Assembly (NCBI GenBank): GCA_023101885.1
Contig: JALPQD010000044.1
Location: 1,054,001-1,118,000 of the forward strand
From: Typhlomys cinereus
Taxonomy: Eukaryota; Chordata; Mammalia; Rodentia; Platacanthomyidae
Direction: 5' to 3'
DNA length: 64,000 bases
The notes beneath the pieces are model-generated. The model worked only from the letters and a program-made list of their open reading frames with translations. It did not search any database and had not been told where the DNA came from. Below are positions 12,736 to 24,512 of this stretch, piece after piece; position 1 is the first letter of the stretch; each line of letters starts with the position of its first letter. The translations under genes and the position numbers were made by a program.

Positions 12736-12851
12736 GCAATACTTTTTCTCTTTCTTTGTGAAGAACTTTTACTCTTTCACTTAACAAAGGGATGTTTTCA
12801 TTTTTCTTTTGTGTATCTGAATCATTGGAATCATTACCCTTGAACTTGGGC
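12736..12851 (-). mobile_element. Tigger-family DNA transposon relic (transposase N-terminus)
   Basis: The minus-strand frame ending at 12623 contains PKFKGNDSNDSDTQKKNENI followed directly by PLLSERVKVLHKEREKVL. This fits the N-terminal CENP-B-like DNA-binding region of Tigger (pogo/TcMariner) transposases, which has a K/R-rich, DSD-containing leader, then P-LSEKVKVL and a basic helix. Only about 38 codons are recognisable. The catalytic DDE domain and terminal inverted repeats are not visible, so it is a fossil. The call rests on this short match from memory; a profile search would settle it. Confidence 0.6.
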
Positions 12852-12899
12852 TCATCAGTAATCAAAATAAAGTCTCCTGTGACTTGAAGCACTGCCAAG

Positions 12900-15800
12900 T
12901 ATGGCCAGTAAGTGATATTGGTGGATAGTGCACACGCAGGAAAAATGATAAGTCAATTTATATGAACAAGTCAATGAATTTTGGCATAACTGTAACAATT
13001 CTTGATGTTAAATATGCTAGAAGGTTGTAGGAACTCTATGCTCAATCATGAGTTTGAAATGGGTATTGGCTGGAGAAACAAGGGAGCTAAAATTTGGGTC
13101 TGTCTTTAGTAAAGCATAATAGAAATATAGAAGAACTGAGTAAGCAAGAAATGACGATGATAAGGACTCAGAAGCATGACTTTGCCTCATGGGGATGAGC
13201 TAATGCAGTGACTTAGTCACACTTTCAGCAGATAAGCCAGGCTTCAGGAATCTAATGTTTATAACATGAAGACCCTATTGCATCTGGAACTGACTCATGA
13301 AGTAAAGCACTACCTAAGTGCCTTTCATCTCTTTACTTATCTCTAGGTTTTATTTTGTATGCTTGCCACTCATGTTTTCAGCAATGCCACTCACGGTCAT
13401 TTGTTTAAACAATTCAAGACAGCACTACTTTTAGGTTTCTTTTTTAGTGTAAATCTTAAAATTCAATACAATTTAAAAATAACAGTTTATCATGTAACTT
13501 TCTGCATTTTAGACTCATGGGTTCATATAATTACATGCTTCAATTTGAGCATGCTAACTTAAACTCAAAACATGTTTTTTTTCTTCTTGTGATTAAGAGA
13601 AAAAGCCTGTCAGATGTAGTAAAAAGTAAACAAAAAAAACTCAAGATGAGTTGTGGGTTACTCACAATCTGTACATGTGTATTAATACACATTGTGTCTT
13701 CAAGAAGGATATAGAAGCAAAGAGTCATATTACTTTGTATCCAAAGATAAAAGGCAGAAAAGGATTTATAGAAATTAAACTATGTAAAACTCTGGGTAAC
13801 ATAGTCATTAGTGTACTTTTTAAAATTCCCAAATTAAGATATGGAGGAAAGCAGAACTAAATATATGTCATGTTAAAAATGAAAATCAAGGACCTTTAAT
13901 TGGGCTGTGCTCCTGAATGCCAACTCTTCTTCAAGTATAACATCAAAAGTATTTTAAACATTCCTTTTCACTCCATATGGATTAAAAAAACAAATAATTA
14001 TTTTTTCTAGTAATCCTGAGAATTGATCTTAGGGCTTCTTATACACTAGATGAGCACTGTAACATTGAGTTACCGCTACAACCACCCAAAATGATAACTT
14101 TTTTATTAAGCATTCAAGGAAAACATTTCTTAAGACTCTGTGTTTAATTCACCTCTCAACAGTTTTAGTAAAATTAAGTTTTAAAAAGAAAAGGAAAGAG
14201 TAAAAGCACAGTTTTAAAAAAGAAGACTAAAGGTATAATTTAAGTGTTCTTTGTAATGAACAAAGTTTCAATAATAGCTAAATTATATATTGAGAGTTAA
14301 ATATGTGGGTTTTACAGGTACTTATGAAATTAAATTCAGTTGGAAAGGTATTTTTTTCAAATCACAGGATTATTACATTAAGTTTATCTATTTAATAAAT
14401 TTCATTAAAATTGAAAATTCATATTTCTTTCCTTCTATTGGAGAAGGCCATCATCAGCTGAAATTCATTGTCTATAATCATTAATACACAATATTTTGTT
14501 CTGTGAGAATGCAAATTTCCCTCTAATGGATGGCAAAGCTACTGATAGAGATCTATTTCTTCTCTTAAATGGGTCATTCAATAATGAACCATAGTTTCTG
14601 AGCTTTTCCCTGGACACTTTCAGTTTTCATGCCTTCCTTATATTCAGTTCCAGAAATCTCATTTTCTCTGAGAACCTTCCAAAGAATACTTTCAAATATG
14701 AGCTCTTTTCATAACCATAATTTTCCATAACTTAATTCTAACAAAAAGAAATCTCCTATTATCCAACTTGTTTTGATAGTACTTCTTATCTCTAACCAAC
14801 TCAACCCAAAGCCATCAACTAAGTTCTTATCATTTCTTTATTTCCAACTCCATATTCTTTTCCGAATAGTCAGTGTCTATCCTCTTCAAATCAGTGCCAT
14901 ATAATGATTTCAGATATACTTATAAAAATATGGAAGAAATGGCTTTAAAAACAGGTAAAGAAAAAAAACAAAAACATGAAAGTTGAAACTATAAATTGTA
15001 TAGGTATAAACACTGGAAGGAGGCAGGTGAGAGGGAATGCAGGGTAAAATGGCATCAGCCAATGAGTAAGGGTTTATTCATAAAAACGTATGGAGATTTT
15101 TCTACCACCAGGCACTCTGAATATTGCAAATACAGTGAAACCCAAAAGTACAAGTCAAATTTTTTGATGATTCTTCAATTTTAGCCAAAGAGTCAGATAA
15201 GCTCTTTATGTATTCATATCTTCTTCCCTTGTGTCCATAAGTGAGTATATGCATCTAGAAAGTCTTACAAAATGTAAGTCATGTTTACTGATTCATTCAT
15301 TTGGAATTGGGCTGTTTTTCCATGTCTTTGATTTCCTGATTAGAACAGAGATATTATTTAATATTTCTTATATTTGCCAAGAACAGAAACATGAAATAAA
15401 TCAGAGATTAAAAAGACAGCCAATTTTTAAAGTGAACATCAAGCTAATTTTAAAATATCATCAAGCTAATACTTTTAATTTAATTCCTCTACTTTTTTCC
15501 ATTTTGGATTCTCTGCACCGTTAGCACAACATAGCACAAACCAATTACATAAAAGTTAGTAAAATGTCATATATTTAGTAAAATTGTTTTCTGGGATTGT
15601 AATCTACTCTTACTTTTTTGAACGGGATGCAGAGGATAGAAAACATCTATCTTCGTGGTTGTAGAGCGCGAATGCAAAGGAAAATCTCAGAAACTTAACT
15701 GCTGTTTCTCAAAAACCAAGTTCCAAGTCAGAAGAGCAAAAGACTATAACATGCACGAAGGTTTCAACAGTAGTTTTCCCTGTAGAGCAACTCTGAAAAT

Positions 15801-16215
15801 AAGTTCTCTTTGACTCAAGAATGAGCCTTGAATGTTAGAAGCATGATTTTATACAAGCACTAATGTTAGTAACAGAAGTGGCAGCTTCGTTGGATTCATA
15901 TTTAGGGGTGTAAGCATATTAACTGAACCAATGCTTATATAATTTTTATATGAAAGACATGATCAAAAGTTCATATTTCTTGTTCAGTACTTACATATAT
16001 ACTGGAAAAGAGATGAATCATTTAAAGTAAAACAATGTATTTTGGACCTTTAAATTTCTTGCAATCAATGTGGCTATATTGGATAATTTAAAATTATTGG
16101 AGTACGCTAAAAGTTTACATTATATAATATTTTATTTGGAGCAAAACAAATATTCAGTCAGGCTCACTTCAAATTATAAAATAGTAAGAAAAGTAAGAAG
16201 GTGGAACAAATGAAA
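12900..16215. other. AT-rich stretch without recognisable gene
   Basis: Apart from one ID-like relic (14008-14086), I recognise nothing. Open frames here, the longest 97 codons (15231-15524, +), have no domain features. Confidence 0.5.
14008..14086 (-). repeat. ID-like SINE relic
   Basis: The reverse complement begins 'ggtggttgtagcggtaactc' and continues through a decayed 'gtgctcatctagtgtataag' to 'gccctaagatcaattctcag'. This follows the order of a tRNA-Ala-derived ID element (GTAGCTCAGTGGTAGAGTGCTT...CCTAGC...GGCCCTGGGTTCAATCC). Old and without a tail. Confidence 0.6.
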
Positions 16216-16235
16216 GTGTGTGTATGTGTGTGTGT

Positions 16236-16282
<47 letters not shown>

Positions 16283-16306
16283 TGTGTGTCTGTGTGTGTC
16301 TGTGTA
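16216..16306. repeat. (GT)n microsatellite
   Basis: About 90 bases of GT dinucleotides with a few GTAT and TCTG interruptions. It generates spurious frames on both strands (123 codons + and 65 codons -). Confidence 0.97.
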
Positions 16307-17394
16307 TTTGTAGAAAAACAAAAGGGGCCAATGAATCATAACAGTATTTTTGTCTCTGTCAGTCACTCTGAAGAGCAGAGGTCACAAAAACAAAACAAAA
16401 CAAAAATCCAGCATTTGGAGCTTTGCTCCCTTGCTCCTATGTTGTTATTGAAAGTCTCTTTGACTTCAGCCTTGTCTTTTAGAACAACATCCAACTTCTT
16501 ACATGTTGATCCCTATCTCCCTGTCTTGTCAATCTGCATTCATTCATCTTCCTCCTTCTCATTGCAGGGCAAGGACACTCTTGCCACTTGAGTATCTGAC
16601 TTCCCACCTGCTCCTTAATTCTCCCTATCTCTCCTGAATGTTCTCTCAAAGCTCTGCTCACAATACGTATAGGAAGATATGTCTCAGTTCAGTTCTGACC
16701 TTGTTACTTTCGAGCTCTCTTTCTGCTGTCAAAGGCACTCTCTACGACTGACCCTGAGGTCACCATATCTTCAGTCTCTCCTGGACCTCCTCCATGAGCT
16801 CTGCTGTCTATCACTTAGTGTAGACATTCCTCAGACATCTACCTTCAAGTTTCTTTATATACTATGTTTTCTAAGGCAGTTTAAGCCAGCTCCCATGATT
16901 TCCATAATAAACCTCAAATCTTGGGGTTGCCATTCTAAATCTCTTTTCTGACACTCAGAGACATGAACCCAACTGACCACTGATAATTTTACTTGAATTT
17001 TATTCCCATGCCCCAAAGGAACTTTCTTTCCTGGCATGCTACTTCACCCACTTTTTCCCTGTCTCCTCTTAGCACTGTACAAGACTTCAATAAGGGTATG
17101 TAATTATGCAATAATACAGTGGGTCTTTTCTCAACCGAGAAATCATATGCATGACCTCAGATTCTTTATTGATCATAGTGGTTATTTGCCTTTTATCAGG
17201 CCTGGTGAGCGAAATCACCTAGATCTATCACTCATTCTATGAATGATACTGATAGCTATTGCTGCTATTGCTCTTTCTCACGTCTAGTCATCACTTCTAC
17301 ACAGCTACTAATGGAGAGCTCTGAGCACCTCAGCCTGGCTGTGTCTCCCTGGTAGAAGCAGGAAGTGCCTTGTGATAGCTAGTGTTCACCAGTT
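16307..17394. other. Unassigned sequence, no gene seen
   Basis: Pyrimidine-rich on the plus strand around 16540-16850. Open frames of 60-123 codons occur on both strands but none carries a recognisable motif. Confidence 0.45.
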
Positions 17395-17770
17395 TGCAGA
17401 CTCTAGAATTACCTGGGAAACAAGCTCCTGGCACACAAGTGAGGTAGAGTCTAGACTATGCCAGGCTCTGCACAAGTCTGTGGGGGAGTATCTTGGTTAA
17501 GTTAATTGAAGCAGGACTGTCCACTGTGTGTAGCAACAGACCCCTGTTCTGGCATCCTGGGCTGCAGGAATAGAGTCAGCACTGATACTCACCATTTCCT
17601 GACTAAGGATACAATGTGATCAGATACTCCAGGGTCCTACTGCTTTGCCCCCTGACATGATGTGTCCTGCCTTGAACTGTGAACACAGTAACACCTTACA
17701 CTTTATCACTTACATCATTTTTGTCAAGATCTTTTGTCACAGCAGAAGAAACTAAACCGTATCTTGAATA
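17395..17770 (+). mobile_element. ERVL-like rodent LTR, old
   Basis: It starts with 'tctagaattacctgggaaac', passes through 'gtatcttggttaagttaatt' and ends with 'cttttgtcacagcagaagaaactaaacc'. This resembles the 3' end of rodent MaLR/ERVL LTRs (TTTGTCACAGCAA.AGAAA...AACTAA). No coding remnants and no clear target-site duplication. Confidence 0.55.
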
Positions 17771-17787
17771 CTATTTTCACTAAATCT

Positions 17788-17850
17788 CAATCTCTCTCTC
17801 TCTGACTATCTCTTTCTGTGTGTCTCTCCCTCACCCTCTTTTTTTTCTTG
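17788..17850. repeat. CT-rich low-complexity tract
   Basis: Interrupted (CT)n and T-rich sequence. Confidence 0.8.
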
Positions 17851-18079
17851 CCTCTCTCTATTGCACTATGTACATGTACAAATGTTTTGGGTTGGATTTA
17901 CTAGATCCTGGCTTGGTCTCCGAATGATTTGTCTCACAAGGGCTATGATTTTGATCATGCTTTTCAATTATTTTTCATTGATTTCTGCTAATAGCCCTCT
18001 TACAGTTTCTAATTTAAAAAAACCTTTTTAAAAACGTCCAATTTCTTTTTTTCAAAGTGTAAGGCTTTGCTCTTCACTT

Positions 18080-18527
18080 TCACATGATGCATTTCTTTTC
18101 AGCATAGGTTATATTATGATGGTCCAAGATTTGTTTTTTAAACCATTTTCTGGAACTTTTATATTGCAGTTTGGGGGTTTTATTCATTATCTGTTGCCTT
18201 TTTAGTCTATTGTTGGGTGGGTGAGTTTCCTTCATCAGGTCATAAGTAGAATACAAAATTGTGGCTATCATTCTATCACTTCTCCAAATAATTTTAGTTT
18301 TATTAAGACTTTCTAAGTGCCAGTGATCATTTCCAGATCTCTCTTCAGAACTGCCAATGCCTGTTTCCTGATTTTCCAAATGTAAGAGTTTTTCTGTGTC
18401 TGACATTCATTACATCCTTTCCTTGAAAGTCACCTACATATCCTCGTTCTTTTTCATTGACCATATTTATGTTATGATTAGATAAGACAATATATATAGA
18501 TGATGTTTTGTGGGTGTTACACAGCAA
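18080..18527 (-). other. Unrecognised minus-strand open stretch (two overlapping frames)
   Basis: Two overlapping minus-strand frames (60 codons from 18527 and 108 codons from 18406) cover about 450 bases with few stops, unusual for such AT-rich surroundings. The 108-codon frame is rich in Lys, Glu, Asn, His and Ile and ends KKCIM before a TGA. Stops TAA and TGA sit immediately before its first ATG. I do not recognise the product. It could be a decayed transposon or retroviral coding segment, a retrocopied mRNA piece with one frameshift, or chance. No domain, signal peptide or membrane segment is visible. Confidence 0.25.
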
Positions 18528-19526
18528 GACCCCAGTATTTATTAGTCATCCTTTCCACTTATCTAAATTGCATACATTAGTGCATTTTACTTTCATTTAA
18601 ATATATAAAGTGGGCATTTAAATAGCATCTACATCATTTTTCAGTTTACTGCCCTCATCCTCAAGAAACCTCTATCACCTTGGCAATCACAGGGACTTTC
18701 TAGATAACCTCTTTTTCCATTCTGTTTTGTACATTATTCCAAGTAAATATTTTTGGCTTAGTCATAGATTGGCTAATGGCTTAGCCAATTTGATTGACCT
18801 TTTTAGATACATTTAGTGGTTTCTTAATGCTGCTTGCGTATTAACTTTGCAATTTTCAAGGTTCAGAAAGATACCTACATCTCTTGTTGTTGAACCCAAC
18901 TCAGAATGTTGGATTACTATGTGACCGAAAAATCCTACAAGGCTATGTAACATTCAGCAACTGAACAAAAACAGTTCCATTTCAACTCTTCTTTAGTGTC
19001 AATTTCAGAATCAATTTTGACTAGTCCGTGAATGTAATCTCTTCACATTGCATTTAAAATTTTATTCTAGATCTTTAACTATAGCATCCATCTATATCAT
19101 ATAAAAATGAAATCCTGCATGACTATGCACAAATGAATGTTCTAGCCAAAGAAAATAGATATTCTTGTTGCTTTTTAGTTATTCAGTGTTCATAAAAATT
19201 AAACTTATCTTTATAACCATAAAATCAATGCAATGTAGAAATGATGTGAAGTCCCTGGGATTGTTCAAGTGCTGGATAACATCTGCATTGCATTGCTTTG
19301 TAGCTATCCCTATGACTAGTGTTACAGGCAACCAGTGACAACAGTGTAATCCTGCTTCTTAGCTTTACAGCTGAGGAGTCACAGAAACAGTAATGCAGAT
19401 GTTTTCCACTTGTTCATGTCATCATTTAGTAATCCCGAACTGAAAATTTTCTGTATCAACACAAGCTAGTTGAACAATTTTAAATCTCCTCTGACTGGGC
19501 TGCCTAAATTCTTCTTAAATATATTT
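18528..19526. other. Unassigned AT-rich sequence
   Basis: Nothing recognised as gene or repeat. Confidence 0.45.
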
Positions 19527-20012
19527 GTGATGATTAATCTTGGTTGCCAAATTGATTGCATCTAGGATCAGGTGAAATGCACGCCTTTGGGTGAGGGTAT
19601 TTTCTGTAAGGATTAACCGAGGGGGCAAGACCCTCCCACAGAGAAGAAGGTACGTGAGGGCAGCAGACCAGATATACAGAGAGCTGAGAGATAGACAAAG
19701 CTGCTTTTGCCTGGCTGCCTTTGTTCCTTGCTGGTGAATACATCACGCTATTGCCACCACTCCTGTTTACATCCTTTGCTTATGCCAGAACCCAGCTTCT
19801 TCAGCTTTCCAACATAGACTAAAGGCTCAGCATCCTCCAGGCCTTCAGCAAGATTGGAACTGCTAAGCTATCTAGCCTTGTCAACAGCAGCAACTAGATT
19901 CCCAGCTCTGCAATGTCAGTCATTGTAAGGTCAGCCAGTGTGCATCTTATAAGCCAATCTAATAAATGCATTTGTAACGTATATTCATGTTATCTGTTCT
20001 GTTCCTCTAGAA
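19527..20012 (+). mobile_element. MLT2-like (ERVL) LTR
   Basis: The 5' end 'gtgatgattaatcttggttg' followed by 'ccaaattgattgcatctagg', the central 'gggtgagggtattttctgta' block, and the 3' part 'aagccaatctaataaatgca' ending in 'tctgttcctctagaaaac' follow the order of the widespread mammalian MLT2-type ERVL LTR. It is substantially diverged. A 70-codon minus-strand frame inside it is not a gene. Confidence 0.7.
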
Positions 20013-21644
20013 AACAGTCTCTGATATCATACATTTAGCTATAAACAGACTATTTTCAAGAACATTATCAAATAAATAAATATCACTATAATTTTTTCTT
20101 TTATTTAGTTTATTCTAAGGAAGACATTGGTGAAATTATGGATTTGATCACTCTCTTTTCTTTCTAATGCTTTTGCAAAGAGACAGTCTGGTACTATCTG
20201 GAGCTGCCCCTTGCACCTCATGTCAGGTATTTGTGCAATTGTGCCTGGTGCAATTCCAGGAGTTACTATAATATATTTTTATTTTAGTTGAAAATTAAAC
20301 CTCTCCATAAATTATAGAAAAACCAGTGTAGGGAAAATTTGTATCCATTCAAGGAAAGCAAATAAAGCCTGAGGTGAGGTCTTCCTTGAGCTTGAAATAT
20401 GCTCTAAGTGATTCTATGCAATTCAGCAAGCTTTCAGATGCTGCTTGTTCTTGTTACTCCAGTATGATGAAATTTACTTCTATTTTGGTTTCTTATTCCA
20501 GCAGCATAAGGTTCCCCCATTCCTATGAGATGCCCCTCAATTTCTTCCAGGTTTTTTTAGAGATGACTCTACTATCTCATGCAAAGATTCTTTCAAACAA
20601 ACAAAAAGCCCTGAGGCTTCTGATTCAATAACCAAAACAGCATTTCACTCCTGGGATTGGAAAACAATTTATTAAAATTGAAGCCCTAATAATGAAGTTT
20701 CCACGTCATTAGATTCCAAATGCACCTGCCCCTGACTATTTCACTGGGACTGGTAAAAGGTAAGTGCTTTATAACTCATATTTGTTTTTCTGCATAAAGT
20801 ACATGATTCGGATTCTCCAGAGTGGTTCAAGTACTAGAAAAAAACTATTTCAGGCTTCAGGTTCCAGACCTGGATGTCTTTACATTAGCATCTTGACAGC
20901 GTTGTGTTCAAATTTTCCTTATTTAGTCATTTCTTAAGCTCCCTCAATCCCTTCTCCTGTCATCTCAATTCTAAAATTTAATTGAACCCTGAATACAAAT
21001 TGGTAGAAACTATACATACCGTCCTAAAATTATTTATTAGTAGTCAAAATAGTGAAAAATTTATGTATAAATACTTATAGTTGCCTAGTTAATAAAGTTT
21101 GATTGGTTATAGGCAAGCAAAAGTTTGAGAATAAAAAAATCTTCATTTCTTTTCATATATTTTGTACAATTTTTTTCCCTAACTTATTTTTACCAGTCCC
21201 AGACAAAAATCACACCTAAATTGACTCTTTGGTGAAGATTTAAAGACAGTTAAAAATCTTCCTCTGAAATGTTCTTAGTGAAGCTCTGGGCTCAAGGGCT
21301 TCTTTTTCCACATGACTGACTTGGCAATTGTCCACAATGGCCTGAAGGCTGCCACCAAATCCTCCAGGAATCCTTCTCAGAGGGTGGCAGAGGCTGACAC
21401 ATCTGATGGTTTCAGAAAGAAGGACACTGGGACAGTCATCAGAATGCAGAGTTGGTCTTAACTAGGTCTGCGGGGCTTCTCTATCCTCTAGGGGGTTGTT
21501 TACTTTCAGTACCTGTTAAGTATCCTGGGCAGAGAACAAAACCATTCAACATCATTTGCTCCAAACTCCTCTGCCCTTGGTTCTTCTTTCTTCTCCTTCT
21601 ATTTCTTAAACCTTAATAGTGTTGGATTAAACAATCATTCAGAC
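20013..21644. other. Unassigned sequence, no gene seen
   Basis: No identifiable gene. A G/C-richer patch at 21280-21560 has short open frames but nothing I can name. Confidence 0.45.
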
Positions 21645-21913
21645 TTGGGGAAATAACTCAGGTGTTAAATTCTTTGCTTCACAAGCAAAAGGACCTGAGT
21701 TTGGAATCCCCAAATCCCATGTAAAAATATCAGGTGGTTATGATGGCAGCTTGTAATTCTGACCCTGGAAGGCAGAGCCTGTGAAGCCCCAGAGCAAAGC
21801 AATAAGGAGGTAAAGCAACCCAGGATGATTCCAGATGTTACTGTTGGCCCTCCATGAACACACATAGTGCTGCCTTCTTACTTACTTACTTGCACATACA
21901 CAAACACACACAC

Positions 21914-21917
<4 letters not shown>
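21645..21917 (+). repeat. B2/B3-like SINE, old subfamily, with (CA)n tail
   Basis: The head 'ttggggaaataactcaggtg' is a degenerate tRNA-like promoter. The B box region is 'ggacctgagtttggaatccc', and the body 'cagcttgtaattctgaccct' matches the copy at 11722-11925. It ends in a CA-rich tail that runs into the (TA)n tract. Confidence 0.8.

Positions 21918-21969
<52 letters not shown>
21918..21969. repeat. (TA)n microsatellite
   Basis: About 52 bases of uninterrupted TA, apparently grown from the tail of the SINE just upstream. Confidence 0.97.
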
Positions 21970-21972
<3 letters not shown>

Positions 21973-23054
21973 GAGTTAATAAGATAGCAGGCTAAGAAAG
22001 AAACCCTTCCTAGAGGGAATTCCTTCAAATATGGCATTATTTTAGCCTTACAAAGAGTAAGGCTTAGGGCAGAATGTAAAGCGACATCAAAAAGTCAGTT
22101 ACATAGATAATGTTTTAATGCAATATTCTAAAACGTTATAAAGAATGCAGATCTATGATAGACAACATCAAATTTAAATAAACATAAAGCATAAAAATTT
22201 AAATGAATTCTTTATAAAGTATATAAGTTGAACATGCCTTCAAACTCCTGTAATCTATACCAAATCAATAATTTGTTTCTGCCTTTATTGAATTTTTACC
22301 ATTATCCACATATGAGCATTATATACTTTATTCCTGTTTTTAAAGGAATTCTAAATTGGCCATGATAGTTAATAACATTAAGATTATGCTTATTTGATCA
22401 GAAGTCATGTTGTATGAAACTATTCTTCTCTTAGTCACAAAAAATTGTTGACCATATGCTTCAAGAAAGAGAAATGTTTTAAGCATGCCAAAGTTAATCC
22501 CCATAAAATTGTTTAAGTGTGTAATTTCTTATTTTTTTAAAGCATGATGAACTTACAAGTGAATTCAGTAATAGATTCTTCATATTTCTACAGCATAAAG
22601 ACACACTATAGTAAAAACTCTTGTTATTTATGATGACATATTCCAAGTCCTAAGTATGCTTACATGATGTTTTATTGATCCTGTTTTTGGAAGACTGGGA
22701 CACATTGACCAGAACAGCACACTTTTTTGAGTTATCAGAACTTTAACACACAAGTAGGTACAACCCTCTGCAACATAATGAATATTTTGATGAATGATGG
22801 ACCATTTACACAGCAGTGGTCTCATAAGATTTTAATGTAGCTGAATAATTTCTGCCATGGAATGATACCACAGCCATCAGAATGTGTGGTTCAGTGTATT
22901 ATTCATATGTCTGTATTTGTATAAATGTGCAGCAATATAGTTGTGTGCAGTACAGAAGACTTAGTAGTTGAAAGATCCATAACATAAGTGAAATGTAAAA
23001 AGCCATGATTCTAAAGGTAGCTGTGGCAGTTGCCTGCATGTTGCTGATAAATTT
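21970..23054. other. AT-rich stretch without recognisable gene
   Basis: No repeat or exon recognised. A 65-codon minus-strand frame (22628-22825) is without features. Confidence 0.5.
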
Positions 23055-23785
23055 CATGACCGAAGAGCTTAGGACATCAAATGTGTCCTATTTTTCCTTG
23101 TGATTCTGGTTACAGTTCTTAGTCCAGTTTGACAGAGCTCATACCAACACCAGGAGTTGAGGGAGCTTGCCATATCCACAGGGATTTCTAAAGACAGGAA
23201 CTCTACCAAGTACTCTTCTCTGTTGCTGTGAGGTAATATTCAAACACAACTTAAGGGAAAGGGGGAGTTTTATTTGGCTTGTGGTTCCAGAGGAAAGACA
23301 CAGTCTTTTATGGCAGAAAAGGCTTGACTGGCTGTCAGAAGTCTGAGAGCTGCAAACCGCAACTGCAAGAACAGACTAAGACTAGGCAGGGCTAACCAAC
23401 CTCAAGGCCCACTCCTGTGACTGCTTTCTTTCGTGTCCGAAAGATGCAATGACCTTCACAAACAACTAAAATTCAAACACCTGAGCCTGTGGGAGACAAC
23501 TCACATTTCAAACCATGACAGGGACAAATTTAATTCTCCGGACATCAAGACTACCTATGTATGCTGAAGAATGCCAACTTACTGAGCCAACTTTCCCTTA
23601 TTATCTACCTGCCCAGGAAATGGACCCACCCATTAAGGGCTTCTTACAGCAATCATACTATCTCCCACAGGCTTTGCTTAGGGCTTTTCTAACTACTAAC
23701 TCCTCACAAATGTGCCCAAAGCTTCAATTATCAGCCTTCATTTATCAAACCGACACCTATGTATCTAACTAATACAGGGCCTTTC
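23055..23785 (-). mobile_element. ERVL-like LTR interrupted by another LTR
   Basis: The outer pieces (about 23055-23200 and 23555-23785) line up with the continuous elements at 63005-63370 and 49985-50312. All share a 'gttacagttcttagtccag'-type block, then 'caggagttgagggagcttgc', then a 'cacccattaagggcttctta' region, and a 'ccgacacctatgtatctaac' end. The middle 300 bases are a different LTR (next entry). Confidence 0.6.
23205..23520 (-). mobile_element. MaLR (ORR1/MT-like) LTR, nested
   Basis: Read on the minus strand from 23520, it begins 'tgtcatggtttgaaatgtga', the start of ORR1-type LTRs, with the 'gtctcccacaggctcaggtg' block next. It ends near 23210 with a 'cacagcaacagagaagagta' segment, also typical. 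The clean start at 23520 and the split host LTR show it inserted into an older LTR. The 5-bp duplication could not be fixed because the far end is worn. Confidence 0.7.
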
Positions 23786-24264
23786 CATTCCAAAAGATGG
23801 ATTCAAGCCAAGGAAGAAATGGAAATGAGCCAGGTCAATCCAAACTCAAATGTTCAAGTAATGTTAATGTTCCTCCAGTGCACCTGGCATTCAGCAATCT
23901 AGTGCTGCTAAGGGCCATGCTCCCTCAGCTAGTCCTTGGGATGTTATTATACAGGAACAGAGCAAGCTAATCTGATCCCTGCTTGTGTTGTAAGTCTAAC
24001 ACAATAGTCTGTTCCCTTAGGAAGCATTGCAAAAGAGTCATGTGGACAGGATTCAGTTTGCTACCTCTGGACCTAAAGGTGAAATACCCAGCACAACTAG
24101 TTCAGCCACCTCCCCGTTGGCTTATTCCAACTCACATGCAGTGCTGTTGGACCTCCCCTTGCAGCACATTTAACTCCCCAGCTGGTAGTTTACCTCCCCT
24201 GTTAAAAGTTCGCTTGCCTACTAAGTTTACCTATCCTTTTATGAAATTTGTCTTCCAAATCACT
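23786..24264. other. Unassigned sequence
   Basis: No gene recognised. A 108-codon plus frame (23983-24309) runs into the following SINE and has no family features. Confidence 0.4.
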
Positions 24265-24281
24265 AAGATGACCTTTCCTTG

Positions 24282-24495
24282 GGGGCTAGCCAGGTGGCTC
24301 AGTGGGTAAGGAGCCGGCTCAAAAACCTGGTGACCTGAGTTCTCCCCCAGAAACCCACATGTTGGAAGGATAGTATTGGCTTCACTGACTTCTGAAAATT
24401 GTCCTCTGACCTCTGTCCATGTACCATAGCATACATATTCTCTCTCTCTGTCTTTTTCAAACAAACAAAAAAAAAACCAAGCAAACAAACAAACA
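24282..24495 (+). repeat. B2-like SINE with target-site duplication
   Basis: The head 'gggggctagccaggtggctc' and B box 'ctggtgacctgagttctccc' identify a tRNA-derived rodent SINE. The tail is (A)n/(CAAA)n-rich. A 17-bp duplication with two mismatches flanks it: 'aagatgacctttccttg' (24265-24281) and 'aagattaccttcccttg' (24496-24512). Two frames on the minus strand (65 and 85 codons) are artefacts of it. Confidence 0.88.
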
Positions 24496-24512
24496 AAGAT
24501 TACCTTCCCTTG

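Noticed and set aside
16220..16591. 123-codon plus frame starting with alternating Val and Cys
   Set aside because: It starts in (GT)n and runs on into unremarkable sequence; no domain.
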